A DNA stretch of 64,000 bases from Clostridia bacterium (GTDB taxonomy: Bacteria > Bacillota > Clostridia > Oscillospirales > Acutalibacteraceae): NCBI GenBank assembly GCA_017465085.1, contig JAFTWW010000010.1, forward strand, positions 1 through 64,000, given 5' to 3'. Position 1 is the first letter of the stretch, and every line of letters begins with the position of its first letter. This document shows, in pieces, positions 9,536-18,129 of the stretch. Position numbers and translations under genes: made by a program. Under the pieces are notes generated by a model. It saw only the letters and a program-made list of their open reading frames with translations, was not told the origin of the DNA and ran no database searches.

Positions 9536-10744
9536 ATGAAATCTAAAAAAATACTTTCTGTAATTCTTGTGATATCTCTTGTTTTTTCTTCTCTTTTTAC
9601 TCTTACGGCATCTGCCGATAAGCTTTCTGAAGAAGAAAAAAATAATATTCAAACTCAGATAAACGAGCTTGAGCAGAAATCAAAAGAACTTGAAAAAGAA
9701 ATAGCTAATCTCAAATCTCAAAAAGCAGATCAGCAGGCTATCGTTAATGCTGTTCAAAAGAAAATAAATAATACCGAAAGTCAGATTTTAGCTTGTAATA
9801 AGGAAATTTCGCGTATCAATACTGCGATCGCCGAAAACAATGCTGAAATTAAGGCGAAAAATGAGGAAATCGCTAATGATAAGCTGTTATTCAAGAAAAG
9901 ATTAAGAGCTTCCTATATGTCCTCAACGGATAATTCCTTACAGTTACTTTTGGGCGCCGATAATTTTGCCGATTATCTTCAGCTTTCACAGTTAATGAAG
10001 GCTGTATCTGCTCACGATAGGGCCCTATTGAAGAAATTAGCTGCTGCTATTGAAGTGCTCAATAAGAAAAATGAAGAAAATCAAGTTCTTATTGATTCAC
10101 AGGTTTCGGTTAAGGAAACCATCGCCCTTAAACAGAATACGCTTCTTGCTGAAAGGGCAGAGGAACAAAAATATCTTAATTCTATAACTGCTGATACCAA
10201 TTCTGTTATCGCCGAAAATAAGGCTATTGAAGCATCCAAGCGTCAGCTTGAACAATACTTCCTTAGTATGACCGAGTCCAGCGATGTTGTGCTTTCGGCA
10301 GAATACTTTATATGGCCTGTTCCCGGATATTATGGCGTAACTCAGCACTACGGTAACGCAGGTCACACCGGTATAGACCTTGCTTCAAGCGGTATCGCAG
10401 GTAAACCTGTTGTTGCTATTGCTGATGGTCAAATAGAAACCACAGTTTCTAACTGGAGTCCTTCTATGGGCTACTACGGAAACGCAAGCTACGGCAACTA
10501 TGTTGTTATTAACCACGGTTCAAGAAACGGATATAACTATATGGCGTGGTACGCGCACCTTATGAGTGTTACCGTAAGCCCGGGTCAGACCGTAAGGCAG
10601 GGCCAGACCATTGGCTATGTTGGTACCACGGGCAGAAGCACAGGTTACCATCTCCACCTTGAGCTCAAACGTAAAGCGGTTGGCAGTAAGTATTATACCC
10701 GTCTTAATCCTTATCCTTATATTAAACAGCAGGTGAAGCCGTGA
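9536..10744 (+). CDS. Secreted PcsB/EnvC-like protein: coiled coil plus M23 (LytM) peptidase domain
   Basis: A 402-residue secreted protein. Residues 1-27 are a signal peptide ending near TASA-DK. Residues about 30-115 and 165-255 form long heptad-rich coiled coils. Residues about 262-402 are an M23 domain with the zinc-binding motifs HTGIDL and HLHLEL and the usual central GNYVVINHG segment. These metal residues are intact, so it may be an active peptidoglycan hydrolase, unlike the degenerate EnvC of E. coli. The coiled coil is the known docking part for FtsX extracellular loops in EnvC and PcsB. Position directly after ftsEX supports a joint role in splitting septal peptidoglycan. Confidence 0.9.
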   Translation: MKSKKILSVILVISLVFSSLFTLTASADKLSEEEKNNIQTQINELEQKSKELEKEIANLKSQKADQQAIVNAVQKKINNTESQILACNKEISRINTAIAENNAEIKAKNEEIANDKLLFKKRLRASYMSSTDNSLQLLLGADNFADYLQLSQLMKAVSAHDRALLKKLAAAIEVLNKKNEENQVLIDSQVSVKETIALKQNTLLAERAEEQKYLNSITADTNSVIAENKAIEASKRQLEQYFLSMTESSDVVLSAEYFIWPVPGYYGVTQHYGNAGHTGIDLASSGIAGKPVVAIADGQIETTVSNWSPSMGYYGNASYGNYVVINHGSRNGYNYMAWYAHLMSVTVSPGQTVRQGQTIGYVGTTGRSTGYHLHLELKRKAVGSKYYTRLNPYPYIKQQVKP

Positions 10745-11235
10745 GGATTTTCAGAACGGCAACTGTGATAATACTTGTTCTGTGGTGTGTTTTAATATTC
10801 GCACTGTCATCAGAAAATGCCGCACTATCCAGCGAAACAAGCGGGAAATTTACCGAAGCAGTTATTGATGTTATTTATTCCGATTTTGAGGATATGGATG
10901 TGGCTAAACAAGAAGTAATTACACACAACGTTACTTTTGTTATAAGAAAGCTTGCCCATTTTACCATTTTTGCACTTTTGGGCGTTTTTGCCTTAGCAAG
11001 TATAGTTTCATATTCTAAACCGAGTTTTGCTCTTAAGAGCTTATTTTCCGCTGCATTTTGCCTTCTGTATGCAATCAGCGATGAGATTCATCAACTGTTT
11101 GTGGCGGGAAGAAGCGGAGAAATCAGGGATGTTATCATTGATTTTTTAGGCTCGTTATTAGGTATCATTTTCATTTCTTTAATTTTCAAGAAAAACAGAT
11201 TTTTCAATGCTTTTGTGGGAGGCACTAATGCGTAA
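10741..11235 (+). CDS. VanZ-like membrane protein
   Basis: A 164-residue integral membrane protein with about four hydrophobic segments and the VanZ-type pattern RKLAHFTIFALLG followed by SDEIHQLFVAGRSGEIRDV. It starts with GTG at 10741, overlapping the stop of the M23 gene by 4 nt (GTGA). VanZ is named for weak teicoplanin resistance, but most relatives have no proven function. It is part of the operon running from ftsE to the deacetylase gene. Confidence 0.85.
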   Translation: MRIFRTATVIILVLWCVLIFALSSENAALSSETSGKFTEAVIDVIYSDFEDMDVAKQEVITHNVTFVIRKLAHFTIFALLGVFALASIVSYSKPSFALKSLFSAAFCLLYAISDEIHQLFVAGRSGEIRDVIIDFLGSLLGIIFISLIFKKNRFFNAFVGGTNA

Positions 11236-11704
11236 AAAAGATTTGCTTAACCAGAATGTTATGCTTTTTGAACAACTCAGAAAGGTAGAACTTGAGAATA
11301 CCGCGTTACGCAAGAAGAATAAATCGCTTGAAGGAGAGATAGAAGCTCTCAACAAAAAGATTGAGGATTTGACCGCTAAACCTGTTTACAGTGAGCCTCT
11401 TATAGCTCTTGAGGAGAAAATTACCGAAACTGCCGTTCTCGATGATGCCACATCCTACGGCGCCGATGCAATCGGCAAAATAGTTTTAAGAGCTACCGAG
11501 TATAACGGAAAACTGAGCGAAAACACAACCGCAGATAGCAGAACACTTATCAATTTAATTCTCGGCAGAACTGAAATTTCTAAATCTGAGATATTAGCTG
11601 TTGTTTCTGATGATTGTGGGTTTGATACTAAAAAAAGCAGAATTCATACCATTATGAATGAAGCTTTCGAATATTTTGAAAGCGTTATGGCGCAGATTGA
11701 TTGA
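11228..11704 (+). CDS. Uncharacterised coiled-coil protein
   Basis: I do not recognise this 158-residue protein. Residues about 8-55 are a charged heptad-rich coiled coil (LENTALRKKNKSLEGEIEAL); the remainder is a soluble alpha-helical domain. There is no signal peptide or transmembrane segment. ATG 11228 is chosen over the in-frame ATG 11207 because GGGAGG at 11217-11222 is 5 nt upstream. The start overlaps the VanZ-like gene by 8 nt. The coiled coil and the cell-envelope neighbours hint at a scaffold role, which is only a guess. Confidence 0.8.
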   Translation: MRKKDLLNQNVMLFEQLRKVELENTALRKKNKSLEGEIEALNKKIEDLTAKPVYSEPLIALEEKITETAVLDDATSYGADAIGKIVLRATEYNGKLSENTTADSRTLINLILGRTEISKSEILAVVSDDCGFDTKKSRIHTIMNEAFEYFESVMAQID

Positions 11705-11713
11705 GGTGTATTT

Positions 11714-12412
11714 ATGTTTAACGGAAAAATGAAAGCAGTGACATTTAGTTATGATGATGGTATTACTCAGGACCAACGATTTATAAAAATACTAAATAAA
11801 TACGGTCTTAAATGCACATTTAACATTAACTCCGAGCTTCTCGGCAAGCCCGGCTCACTTATTAGAAACGATGTAACCGTTGCTCATGTTAAACCAAGGG
11901 CAGAGGAGGTTGCAAATATTTATAGGGGTCATGAGGTAGCCGTTCATACCTTAACACACCCATTCCTTCCAGGTCTTGATGATAAGGAAGTTATCCGTCA
12001 GGTTGAGCAGGATAGAATCAATCTATCCGAAATAGTAGGTTATGAGGTTGTTGGTATGGCTTACCCCTGCGGCGGTGAAAATAATGATGACCGCGTTGCA
12101 AAGCTTATTAAAGAGAATACAGGCGTTAAATATAGTAGAACAATCAAAAGCTCTGATAGTTTTGATTTGCAGGATAACCTTTATAGATTTAATCCCACCG
12201 TTTATCATATGCACCACGATAGAATGATGGAGTTAGGCCGCGAATTTATAGAGCTTAAGCCCGATACTCCTAAGCTATTCTATATCTGGGGTCATACCTA
12301 TGAATTTGATTTCACAGAAAACGGCTGGGAAAGATTTGAAGAGTTTTGTAAACTCATTAGTAATAAGGATGATATTTATTACTGCACCAATAAGGAAGCC
12401 TTTGGCTTTTAA
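11714..12412 (+). CDS. Polysaccharide deacetylase family protein (NodB fold)
   Basis: A 232-residue protein with NodB homology motifs: AVTFSYDDG near residue 15 (motif 1, two Asp), HEVAVHTLTHP near residue 76 (motif 2, the two metal-binding His), and MAYPCGG near residue 115. It ends with the HTYEFD segment seen in short cytoplasmic family members. No signal peptide is present, so it probably acts on a soluble or lipid-linked sugar rather than mature wall. The family removes N- or O-acetyl groups from sugars by metal-dependent hydrolysis. Last gene of the operon, followed by a terminator. Confidence 0.85.
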   Translation: MFNGKMKAVTFSYDDGITQDQRFIKILNKYGLKCTFNINSELLGKPGSLIRNDVTVAHVKPRAEEVANIYRGHEVAVHTLTHPFLPGLDDKEVIRQVEQDRINLSEIVGYEVVGMAYPCGGENNDDRVAKLIKENTGVKYSRTIKSSDSFDLQDNLYRFNPTVYHMHHDRMMELGREFIELKPDTPKLFYIWGHTYEFDFTENGWERFEEFCKLISNKDDIYYCTNKEAFGF

Positions 12413-12420
12413 GATTTAGG

Positions 12421-12457
12421 AAAAAGCAGCGAAAAGTTTTATTTTCGCTGCTTTTTT
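12421..12457 (+). terminator. Intrinsic terminator of the ftsEX operon
   Basis: AAAAAGCAGCGAAAA pairs with TTTTCGCTGC followed by six T residues, directly after the deacetylase gene. Confidence 0.9.
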
Positions 12458-12481
12458 AATAATTTATTCACATAAAATTTG

Positions 12482-12510
12482 TTGACTATTAAACCGATAT
12501 GATATATAAT
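12482..12510 (+). promoter_or_regulatory. Promoter of the marR-ABC exporter operon
   Basis: TTGACT (12482-12487), 17-nt spacer, TATAAT (12505-12510), a near-consensus sigma-A promoter. A palindrome begins at the last base of the -10 box. Confidence 0.85.
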
Positions 12511-12525
12511 GTTAGTAACCTAACA
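12510..12525 (+). promoter_or_regulatory. Palindromic operator, probable MarR autoregulatory site
   Basis: TGTTAG-TAAC-CTAACA is a perfect 6-bp inverted repeat over the expected transcription start of the marR gene. Such placement would let the dimeric MarR product block its own operon. Confidence 0.65.
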
Positions 12526-12541
12526 AATTGCGAGGTGTTTT

Positions 12542-12988
12542 ATGGAAAAATTAAGGAAAATCGCCTTTGAAATACGGGGCATTAACAACTTAATTAAAAG
12601 AGATATCGAAAAAACCCATCCCTCAGAAATAGACTCTGCCAAGGGCGTTCACGGTTGGGCTATCCGATATTTTTATGAGAATTCCCATAAAGATGTATTC
12701 CAAAAAGATTTTGAAGAATTCTTTTCTATAAGGCGCTCAACCGCTACTCAGATATTAAAGCTGATGGAAAAGAATGGTCTTATAGTCCGCACCTGTCATG
12801 AATCCGATGGCAGAATGAAGAAAATCACATTAACCGAACGGGCCATCGAAATTCATAAACTTATTGTTAAGGATATCGAGAAGCGTGAAGATAGAATGAA
12901 GCGGGGAATAAGTGATGATGAGCTTGCCTCGTTCTATGAAACAATAGATAAAATCAAGGCAAATCTGGAGGACAATGATGTTAAGTAG
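12542..12988 (+). CDS. MarR-family transcriptional regulator
   Basis: A 148-residue winged-helix protein. The recognition helix and wing are FSIRRSTATQILKLMEKNG and VRTCHESDGRMKKITLTERA. MarR proteins are dimeric repressors relieved by small ligands and often control drug exporters. This gene is first in an operon with two ABC exporter half-transporters and has a palindrome at its promoter, so autoregulation and control of the exporter are likely. The downstream gene starts inside its last codons. Confidence 0.9.
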   Translation: MEKLRKIAFEIRGINNLIKRDIEKTHPSEIDSAKGVHGWAIRYFYENSHKDVFQKDFEEFFSIRRSTATQILKLMEKNGLIVRTCHESDGRMKKITLTERAIEIHKLIVKDIEKREDRMKRGISDDELASFYETIDKIKANLEDNDVK

Positions 12989-14723
12989 ATTACTGAAATG
13001 TGTAAGAGAATATAAAACCATCAGTATTCTCTCCTGCATATTTATTTCGGGAGAGGTATTTATTGAGGTTTTCATTCCATTTCTAGTTGCTGATATGATA
13101 AATGCTATCAAATCGGGGGCAGCTATGGAGGAAATTTTACAAACGGGTATTAAATTGGTAATAATGGCTGTGTTATCGCTGTTTTGCGGCAGTATTGCAG
13201 CAATTCTCAGCGCCAAAGCATCAACAGGCTTTGCCAAAAACCTCCGCCACGATTTGTTTGCAAAAATTCAGGGCTTTTCTTTTGCAAACATTGATAGATT
13301 TTCTACCTCATCGCTTGTAACCCGTCTTACAACTGATGTTACCAACGTTCAACAATCATATATGATGATTATAAGAACTGCCATTCGCAGTCCCTTAATG
13401 TTCGTATTTTCGGTAATTATGGCTTACAGAATGGGCGGCGCATTATCCCTTTCCTTTGTGGTTGTAATTCCCATACTTATCTGTGGCTTATTCCTTATAA
13501 GCCGTAATGCTATGCCCGCATTCAGAAAGGTTTTTAAGAAATACGATAAGCTTAACGAATCTGTGGAAGAAAATGTGCGCGGTATGCGTGTGGTTAAGGG
13601 CTTTGTTCGTGAGGCCTATGAAAAGAAAAAGTTTGCCGCCGCCGCTGATGATATTACCAACGATTTCACCAAAGCAGAACGCATTGTTGCCTTTAACAGC
13701 CCTATAATGCAGTTTTGTATGTATTTTAATACCGTTTTCATACTCTTTATAGGTTCTTACCTTATTATTAAAAACGGCGGAACGACTATTGATGTTGGTC
13801 AGATTTCTTCAATGCTTACCTACGGTATGCAAATACTTATGTCGCTAATGATGATTTCTATGTTCTATGTTATGATAACTATGTCCATAGAATCTATCCG
13901 AAGGATTGATGAGGTATTGTGCGAGGAGCCCACCATCAATAACTGTGAAAATCCCATTGCTGATGTTAAGGATGGCTCTATTAGGTTTAACAATGTATCC
14001 TTTAAGTATTCGAAAAATGCCACCCGCAACGCCCTTGAGGGAATAAACCTTAATATTTCTTCGGGTATGACCGTTGGTATTTTAGGCGGAACGGGCTCAA
14101 GTAAAACCACACTCGTTCAGCTGATTCCACGCCTTTATGATGTTACCGAAGGCAGTGTAGAAATCGGCGGTATAGATGTTAGAAATTACGATATTGAAAC
14201 ACTCCGCGATAATGTTGCCATGGTACTTCAGAAAAATGAGTTATTCTCAGGTACCATCAAGGATAACTTGCGTTGGGGTAATGAAAACGCTACCGAAGAA
14301 GAAATAGTGGATGTTTGTAAACTTGCTCAGGCGCACGAATTCATTTCAACCTTCCCCGATGGCTATGATACACACATTGAGCAGGGCGGCACTAATGTTT
14401 CGGGTGGTCAGAAGCAGCGCCTTTGCATAGCCCGAGCTCTTCTTAAGAAGCCTAAAATCCTTATTCTCGATGATTCTACAAGCGCGGTTGATACTAAAAC
14501 TGATGCGCTTATCAGGAAGGGCTTTAAGGAATATATTCCCGATACAACTAAAATTATTATAGCTCAGCGTGTAAACTCGGTTGAGGATGCCGATATGATT
14601 ATCGTTATGGATAACGGCCAAATCGCAGGCATCGGTACCCACGATGAATTACTCCTCAACAATAATATTTATAAAGAGGTATATGAACAGCAGAAGCTGG
14701 GAGGTGAAGATAATGAGCAGTAA
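12978..14723 (+). CDS. ABC exporter half-transporter with a degenerate ATP site
   Basis: A 581-residue ABC exporter subunit: six transmembrane helices in about residues 1-315 and a nucleotide-binding domain from about 335. Walker A is GGTGSSKTT and the signature is VSGGQKQRLCIAR. Walker B ends LILDDST, so the catalytic Glu is Asp, and the H-loop is IIAQRV, with Gln for the switch His. Heterodimeric exporters such as BmrCD and TM287/288 have exactly this kind of non-catalytic site, paired with a canonical subunit. ATG 12978 is favoured over ATG 12975 because GGAGGA is at 12967-12972. It overlaps marR by 11 nt. Substrate unknown; drug or lipid export is typical. Confidence 0.92.
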   Translation: MLSRLLKCVREYKTISILSCIFISGEVFIEVFIPFLVADMINAIKSGAAMEEILQTGIKLVIMAVLSLFCGSIAAILSAKASTGFAKNLRHDLFAKIQGFSFANIDRFSTSSLVTRLTTDVTNVQQSYMMIIRTAIRSPLMFVFSVIMAYRMGGALSLSFVVVIPILICGLFLISRNAMPAFRKVFKKYDKLNESVEENVRGMRVVKGFVREAYEKKKFAAAADDITNDFTKAERIVAFNSPIMQFCMYFNTVFILFIGSYLIIKNGGTTIDVGQISSMLTYGMQILMSLMMISMFYVMITMSIESIRRIDEVLCEEPTINNCENPIADVKDGSIRFNNVSFKYSKNATRNALEGINLNISSGMTVGILGGTGSSKTTLVQLIPRLYDVTEGSVEIGGIDVRNYDIETLRDNVAMVLQKNELFSGTIKDNLRWGNENATEEEIVDVCKLAQAHEFISTFPDGYDTHIEQGGTNVSGGQKQRLCIARALLKKPKILILDDSTSAVDTKTDALIRKGFKEYIPDTTKIIIAQRVNSVEDADMIIVMDNGQIAGIGTHDELLLNNNIYKEVYEQQKLGGEDNEQ

Positions 14724-16668
14724 GGCGAATACAATGCCTCAAGGTCCGAGCAGAAGAGGTCCGGGTATGCAAGCTCCTCTCGGTAAAAAGCTTAATATAG
14801 GAGTTTTTAAGAGAGTATTGAAGATGCTCTTTAAGGAGTACCCTGTATTAGTACCTATAACTATGATTTGCATTATTTTTTCTGCCATTAGTTCTTCAAT
14901 TCCCGCTATATTTTCTCAGAGAATAATTGCGATTATTGAAAAATATTTTATGGATAGAAACTGGGATGCCGCTAAAGGTGAAGTTTTGGGCAATCTTGCT
15001 ATTCTTGCCTCAATATATATACTCTCACTTATTTCCTTTATCGTTTATACGCAGTTAATGGCAATCATAACTCAGGGCTTTTTAGGTAAATTGCGTAAGC
15101 GTTTGTTTAACGGTATGCAAAATTTACCAATAAAGTATTTTGATACCCATCAGCACGGCGAAATTATGAGCCATTATACCAACGATATTGATACACTTCG
15201 TCAGCTGATTTCACAGTCATTGCCCGCATTACTTCAATCGGGAATAATAGTTATCTCCGTTTTCTCGATTATGCTTTGGTACAGCGCTTGGATGACGTTG
15301 GTGGTTGTATTTGGTGTGATCTGCCTGATTACCGTTTCAAGAAAGATAGGCGGTGGCTCTGCTAAATTCTTCATACGTCAGCAAGCCTCTGTTGCTAAGG
15401 CGGAGGGCTATATTCAAGAAATGATGAATGGCCAGAAGGTTGTTAAGGTTTTCTGCCACGAGGATAAAAGCTGTGATGAGTTTAATAAGATAAACAATGA
15501 GCTTTACGAGCATAGCTCAAATGCCCATGCCTATGCCAACTGCTTAGGCCCCATAAATATGAACATTGGTAATATCCTATATGTACTCGTTGCCACAGTA
15601 GGCGGTTTGTTCCTGCTTTCTTCCATTGATAATATCAGTATATCGGGGATGGCCTTTGAAATCAGCATAATTATTCCCTTCCTTAATATGACACGGCAGT
15701 TTACGGGACAGACAAACCAGGCCACACAACAGCTTAATTCAATTATTATGGCTATGGCAGGCGCCGAAAGAATATTTAAGCTTATGGATGAAATCCCCGA
15801 GGTTGATGATGGATATGTTACCCTTGTTAATGCCAAATTTGATGAAAATGGCAATCTCACCGAAACCGAAGAGAGAACAGGTATATGGGCGTGGAAGCAT
15901 CCCCACGGAGATGGCACCGTTACCTATACCAAGGTTGCGGGCGATGTAAGACTGCACGATGTTGATTTCGGTTATACGCCCGATAAGATAGTTCTGCAGA
16001 ATATCGATATCTATGCCGAGCCAGGTCAGAAGGTTGCCTTTGTTGGCGCTACGGGAGCAGGTAAGACAACTATAACCAATCTTATCAACCGTTTTTATGA
16101 TATTGCCGATGGTAAAATCCGATACGATGGTATAAATATTAACAAGATTAAAAAAGGCGATTTAAGACGCTCTCTCGGTATCGTTTTGCAGGAAACAAAT
16201 CTGTTTACGGGTACTGTTATGGAAAATATTCGTTACGGCAGGCTCGATGCTACCGATGAGGAATGTATTGCCGCGGCAAAACTAGCAGGCGCCGATGATT
16301 TCATAACAAGATTACCCGATGGTTACAACACAGCCCTTGATAATAACGGCTCTAATCTTTCACAGGGTCAAAGGCAGCTTATCGCTATTGCCCGCGCCGC
16401 TGTTGCCGATCCTCCCGTTATGATACTTGATGAAGCTACATCAAGTATTGATACCAGAACCGAGGCAATCGTTTCTAAGGGTATGGATAGATTGATGCAG
16501 GGAAGAACGGTATTTGTTATTGCTCACCGCTTATCTACCGTTAAAAATTCTGATGTTATTATGGTGCTGGATCAGGGCAAAATTATAGAACGAGGAAGCC
16601 ACGATAAGCTAATCGCCGAAAAAGGCACCTACTATCAGCTTTATACGGGCGCTTTCGAATTAGAATAA
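14713..16668 (+). CDS. ABC exporter half-transporter, canonical partner
   Basis: A 651-residue partner of the preceding subunit. About 90 residues precede the first helix; six transmembrane helices follow, then an NBD with Walker A GATGAGKTT, signature LSQGQRQLIAIAR, Walker B MILDEATSSID and H-loop VIAHRL, all catalytic residues intact. A loop of about 45 residues is inserted between the membrane domain and the NBD (around ENGNLTETEERTG). ATG 14713 is chosen because GGGAGG is 8 nt upstream; an in-frame ATG at 14644 lies deep inside the previous gene. The 11-nt overlap implies coupled translation of the heterodimer. Confidence 0.93.
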   Translation: MSSKANTMPQGPSRRGPGMQAPLGKKLNIGVFKRVLKMLFKEYPVLVPITMICIIFSAISSSIPAIFSQRIIAIIEKYFMDRNWDAAKGEVLGNLAILASIYILSLISFIVYTQLMAIITQGFLGKLRKRLFNGMQNLPIKYFDTHQHGEIMSHYTNDIDTLRQLISQSLPALLQSGIIVISVFSIMLWYSAWMTLVVVFGVICLITVSRKIGGGSAKFFIRQQASVAKAEGYIQEMMNGQKVVKVFCHEDKSCDEFNKINNELYEHSSNAHAYANCLGPINMNIGNILYVLVATVGGLFLLSSIDNISISGMAFEISIIIPFLNMTRQFTGQTNQATQQLNSIIMAMAGAERIFKLMDEIPEVDDGYVTLVNAKFDENGNLTETEERTGIWAWKHPHGDGTVTYTKVAGDVRLHDVDFGYTPDKIVLQNIDIYAEPGQKVAFVGATGAGKTTITNLINRFYDIADGKIRYDGININKIKKGDLRRSLGIVLQETNLFTGTVMENIRYGRLDATDEECIAAAKLAGADDFITRLPDGYNTALDNNGSNLSQGQRQLIAIARAAVADPPVMILDEATSSIDTRTEAIVSKGMDRLMQGRTVFVIAHRLSTVKNSDVIMVLDQGKIIERGSHDKLIAEKGTYYQLYTGAFELE

Positions 16669-16671
16669 TGT

Positions 16672-16708
16672 AAAAAACGCTGTAAACCATAGTTTTACGG
16701 CGTTTTTT
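16672..16708 (+). terminator. Intrinsic terminator of the exporter operon
   Basis: A 15-bp stem with one G-U pair (arms 16672-16686 and 16694-16708) ends in a T6 run. Confidence 0.88.
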
Positions 16709-16710
16709 AA

Positions 16711-16739
16711 TTGACTAAACACCTTTTGTGTGATATCAT
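16711..16739 (+). promoter_or_regulatory. Promoter of the phosphodiesterase gene
   Basis: TTGACT (16711-16716), 17-nt spacer, TATCAT (16734-16739), about 35 nt upstream of the start codon. Confidence 0.65.
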
Positions 16740-16774
16740 AAAAAACGAAATTGAGATAGATTTACGGTGATTTT

Positions 16775-17320
16775 ATGAAACTACTCATCGCATCGGATAT
16801 TCACGGCTCGGCCTATTACTGTAAAAAATTAGTAGATGCCTTTTCAAAGGAAAAAGCAGACCGATTGATTTTGCTCGGCGATATTTTATATCACGGACCG
16901 AGAAACGATTTACCGCGTGAATATAATCCAAAGGCAGTAATTAAAATGCTGAATGAGATTAAGGATAAAATCCTTTGCATCAATGGCAACTGTGATGCTG
17001 AGGTTGATAGTATGGTCCTTGATTTCACTCTGTTTAAGGATTATGAGGTTTTAACTATCGATAATAAAGTTTTTTACCTTACCCACGGTCACATGTTCAA
17101 TACCGATAATCCTCCGCCAATGAGAGAAAATGATATTCTTATTCACGGTCATACCCATATTAGCTGTTGCGAAAGCTTCGGTGATAATAATCTGTATCTT
17201 AATCCGGGCTCGGTATCAATTCCTAAAGAAAATACCCAAAACGGATATATGATTTACGAAAACAATATATTTATCTGGAAAAACATTGAGGGGAATACCC
17301 TCTTTACCCAAAATATTTAG
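16775..17320 (+). CDS. yfcE: YfcE/MJ0936-type metallophosphoesterase
   Basis: A 181-residue cytoplasmic calcineurin-like phosphodiesterase. Metal-binding motifs occur in the family order: SDIHG (residues 7-11), LGDILYHGP, INGNCDAE, THGH and HGHTH. E. coli YfcE hydrolyses phosphodiester model substrates with Mn2+, but its natural substrate is not known. The length matches the family. The esterase gene follows after 12 nt with a ribosome-binding site, so the two are probably co-transcribed. Confidence 0.92.
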   Translation: MKLLIASDIHGSAYYCKKLVDAFSKEKADRLILLGDILYHGPRNDLPREYNPKAVIKMLNEIKDKILCINGNCDAEVDSMVLDFTLFKDYEVLTIDNKVFYLTHGHMFNTDNPPPMRENDILIHGHTHISCCESFGDNNLYLNPGSVSIPKENTQNGYMIYENNIFIWKNIEGNTLFTQNI

Positions 17321-17332
17321 AGGTGCTTAATT

Positions 17333-18010
17333 ATGAAAAAAATTATTCATTATGCAGATGAACAAACTAAGATGAACTATGTTGTGTATGTTAAGGAAAA
17401 TGTTGATGTTTCTGATATGCCGCTTATTATTTATCTTCACGGTGCAGGGGAGAGAGGCCTTAAGGTTGACCATCTTTCCCGCCACGGAATCCCTAAGTTT
17501 TTGGATGCAGGCAGGGAATACGATGCGGTATTTCTTTGCCCTCAGTGTCCTTGCGATCGAGTTTGGGATAATGTGGTAAATGATGTTAAGGCTATAATCG
17601 ATACCGTTGTTGCAAAGTATAATATTAAAAGGGACCGTATCTGTATTACGGGCTCAAGTATGGGTGGTTTCGGTACATGGATGATGGGCCTTACCTTTAC
17701 TAATTTCTTTGCAGGAATTGCTCCCATTGCAGGCGGCGGTATGTCCTGGCGAGGCGGCAATCTGCGTTCTACACCCGTATTAGCCGCGCACGGCGATAAG
17801 GATAGCGTTGTGCCTATTATTTATTCACAGCTTATGGTAGATAGGCTTAAAAGTATCGGCAACGATGCTCGTCTTATTACTCTTGAGGGCTTTGGTCATA
17901 ACGATGGTATAAACGAAGCATACGAAAATGAAGAAATAATTAGGTGGTTGCTAAAGCAGAGGAGAACTGATTATTCAGAAGTTCCCGAAGCAGTAAGCGA
18001 TTGCTTCTAA
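17333..18010 (+). CDS. Alpha/beta hydrolase, esterase/dienelactone-hydrolase type
   Basis: A 225-residue cytoplasmic hydrolase. The oxyanion region is LHGAGERG. The nucleophile elbow is GSSMGGFGTW, with the catalytic Ser near residue 108. A probable acid residue is in HGDKDSVVP and the catalytic His in GFGHND. The fold matches the phospholipase/carboxylesterase and PHB-depolymerase-like group, often annotated as putative esterase or peptidase. No signal peptide. Substrate cannot be deduced. A terminator follows. Confidence 0.85.
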   Translation: MKKIIHYADEQTKMNYVVYVKENVDVSDMPLIIYLHGAGERGLKVDHLSRHGIPKFLDAGREYDAVFLCPQCPCDRVWDNVVNDVKAIIDTVVAKYNIKRDRICITGSSMGGFGTWMMGLTFTNFFAGIAPIAGGGMSWRGGNLRSTPVLAAHGDKDSVVPIIYSQLMVDRLKSIGNDARLITLEGFGHNDGINEAYENEEIIRWLLKQRRTDYSEVPEAVSDCF

Positions 18011-18015
18011 AATTT

Positions 18016-18045
18016 ACAGACCGAAATTTTTTCGGTCTGTTTTTA
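18016..18045 (+). terminator. Intrinsic terminator after the esterase gene
   Basis: ACAGACCGAA (18016-18025) pairs perfectly with TTCGGTCTGT (18031-18040), followed by TTTT. Confidence 0.9.
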
Positions 18046-18055
18046 TATTTTGGTA

Positions 18056-18084
18056 TTGACAAAGAAGGTATATGATGCTATAAT
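18056..18084 (+). promoter_or_regulatory. Consensus promoter of the GntR-ABC operon
   Basis: TTGACA (18056-18061), 17-nt spacer, TATAAT (18079-18084): a perfect sigma-A consensus, implying that regulation works by repression. Confidence 0.9.
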
Positions 18085-18089
18085 GCAAC

Positions 18090-18110
18090 TGTACTAATTG
18101 AAATAGTACA
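18090..18110 (+). promoter_or_regulatory. Palindromic operator, probable YtrA-type GntR site
   Basis: TGTACTA-N7-TAGTACA is a perfect 7-bp inverted repeat just after the transcription start region. Similar two-fold sites control ytrA-type operons. Confidence 0.7.
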
Positions 18111-18129
18111 CTAAGAAAGGAGTGAATAA

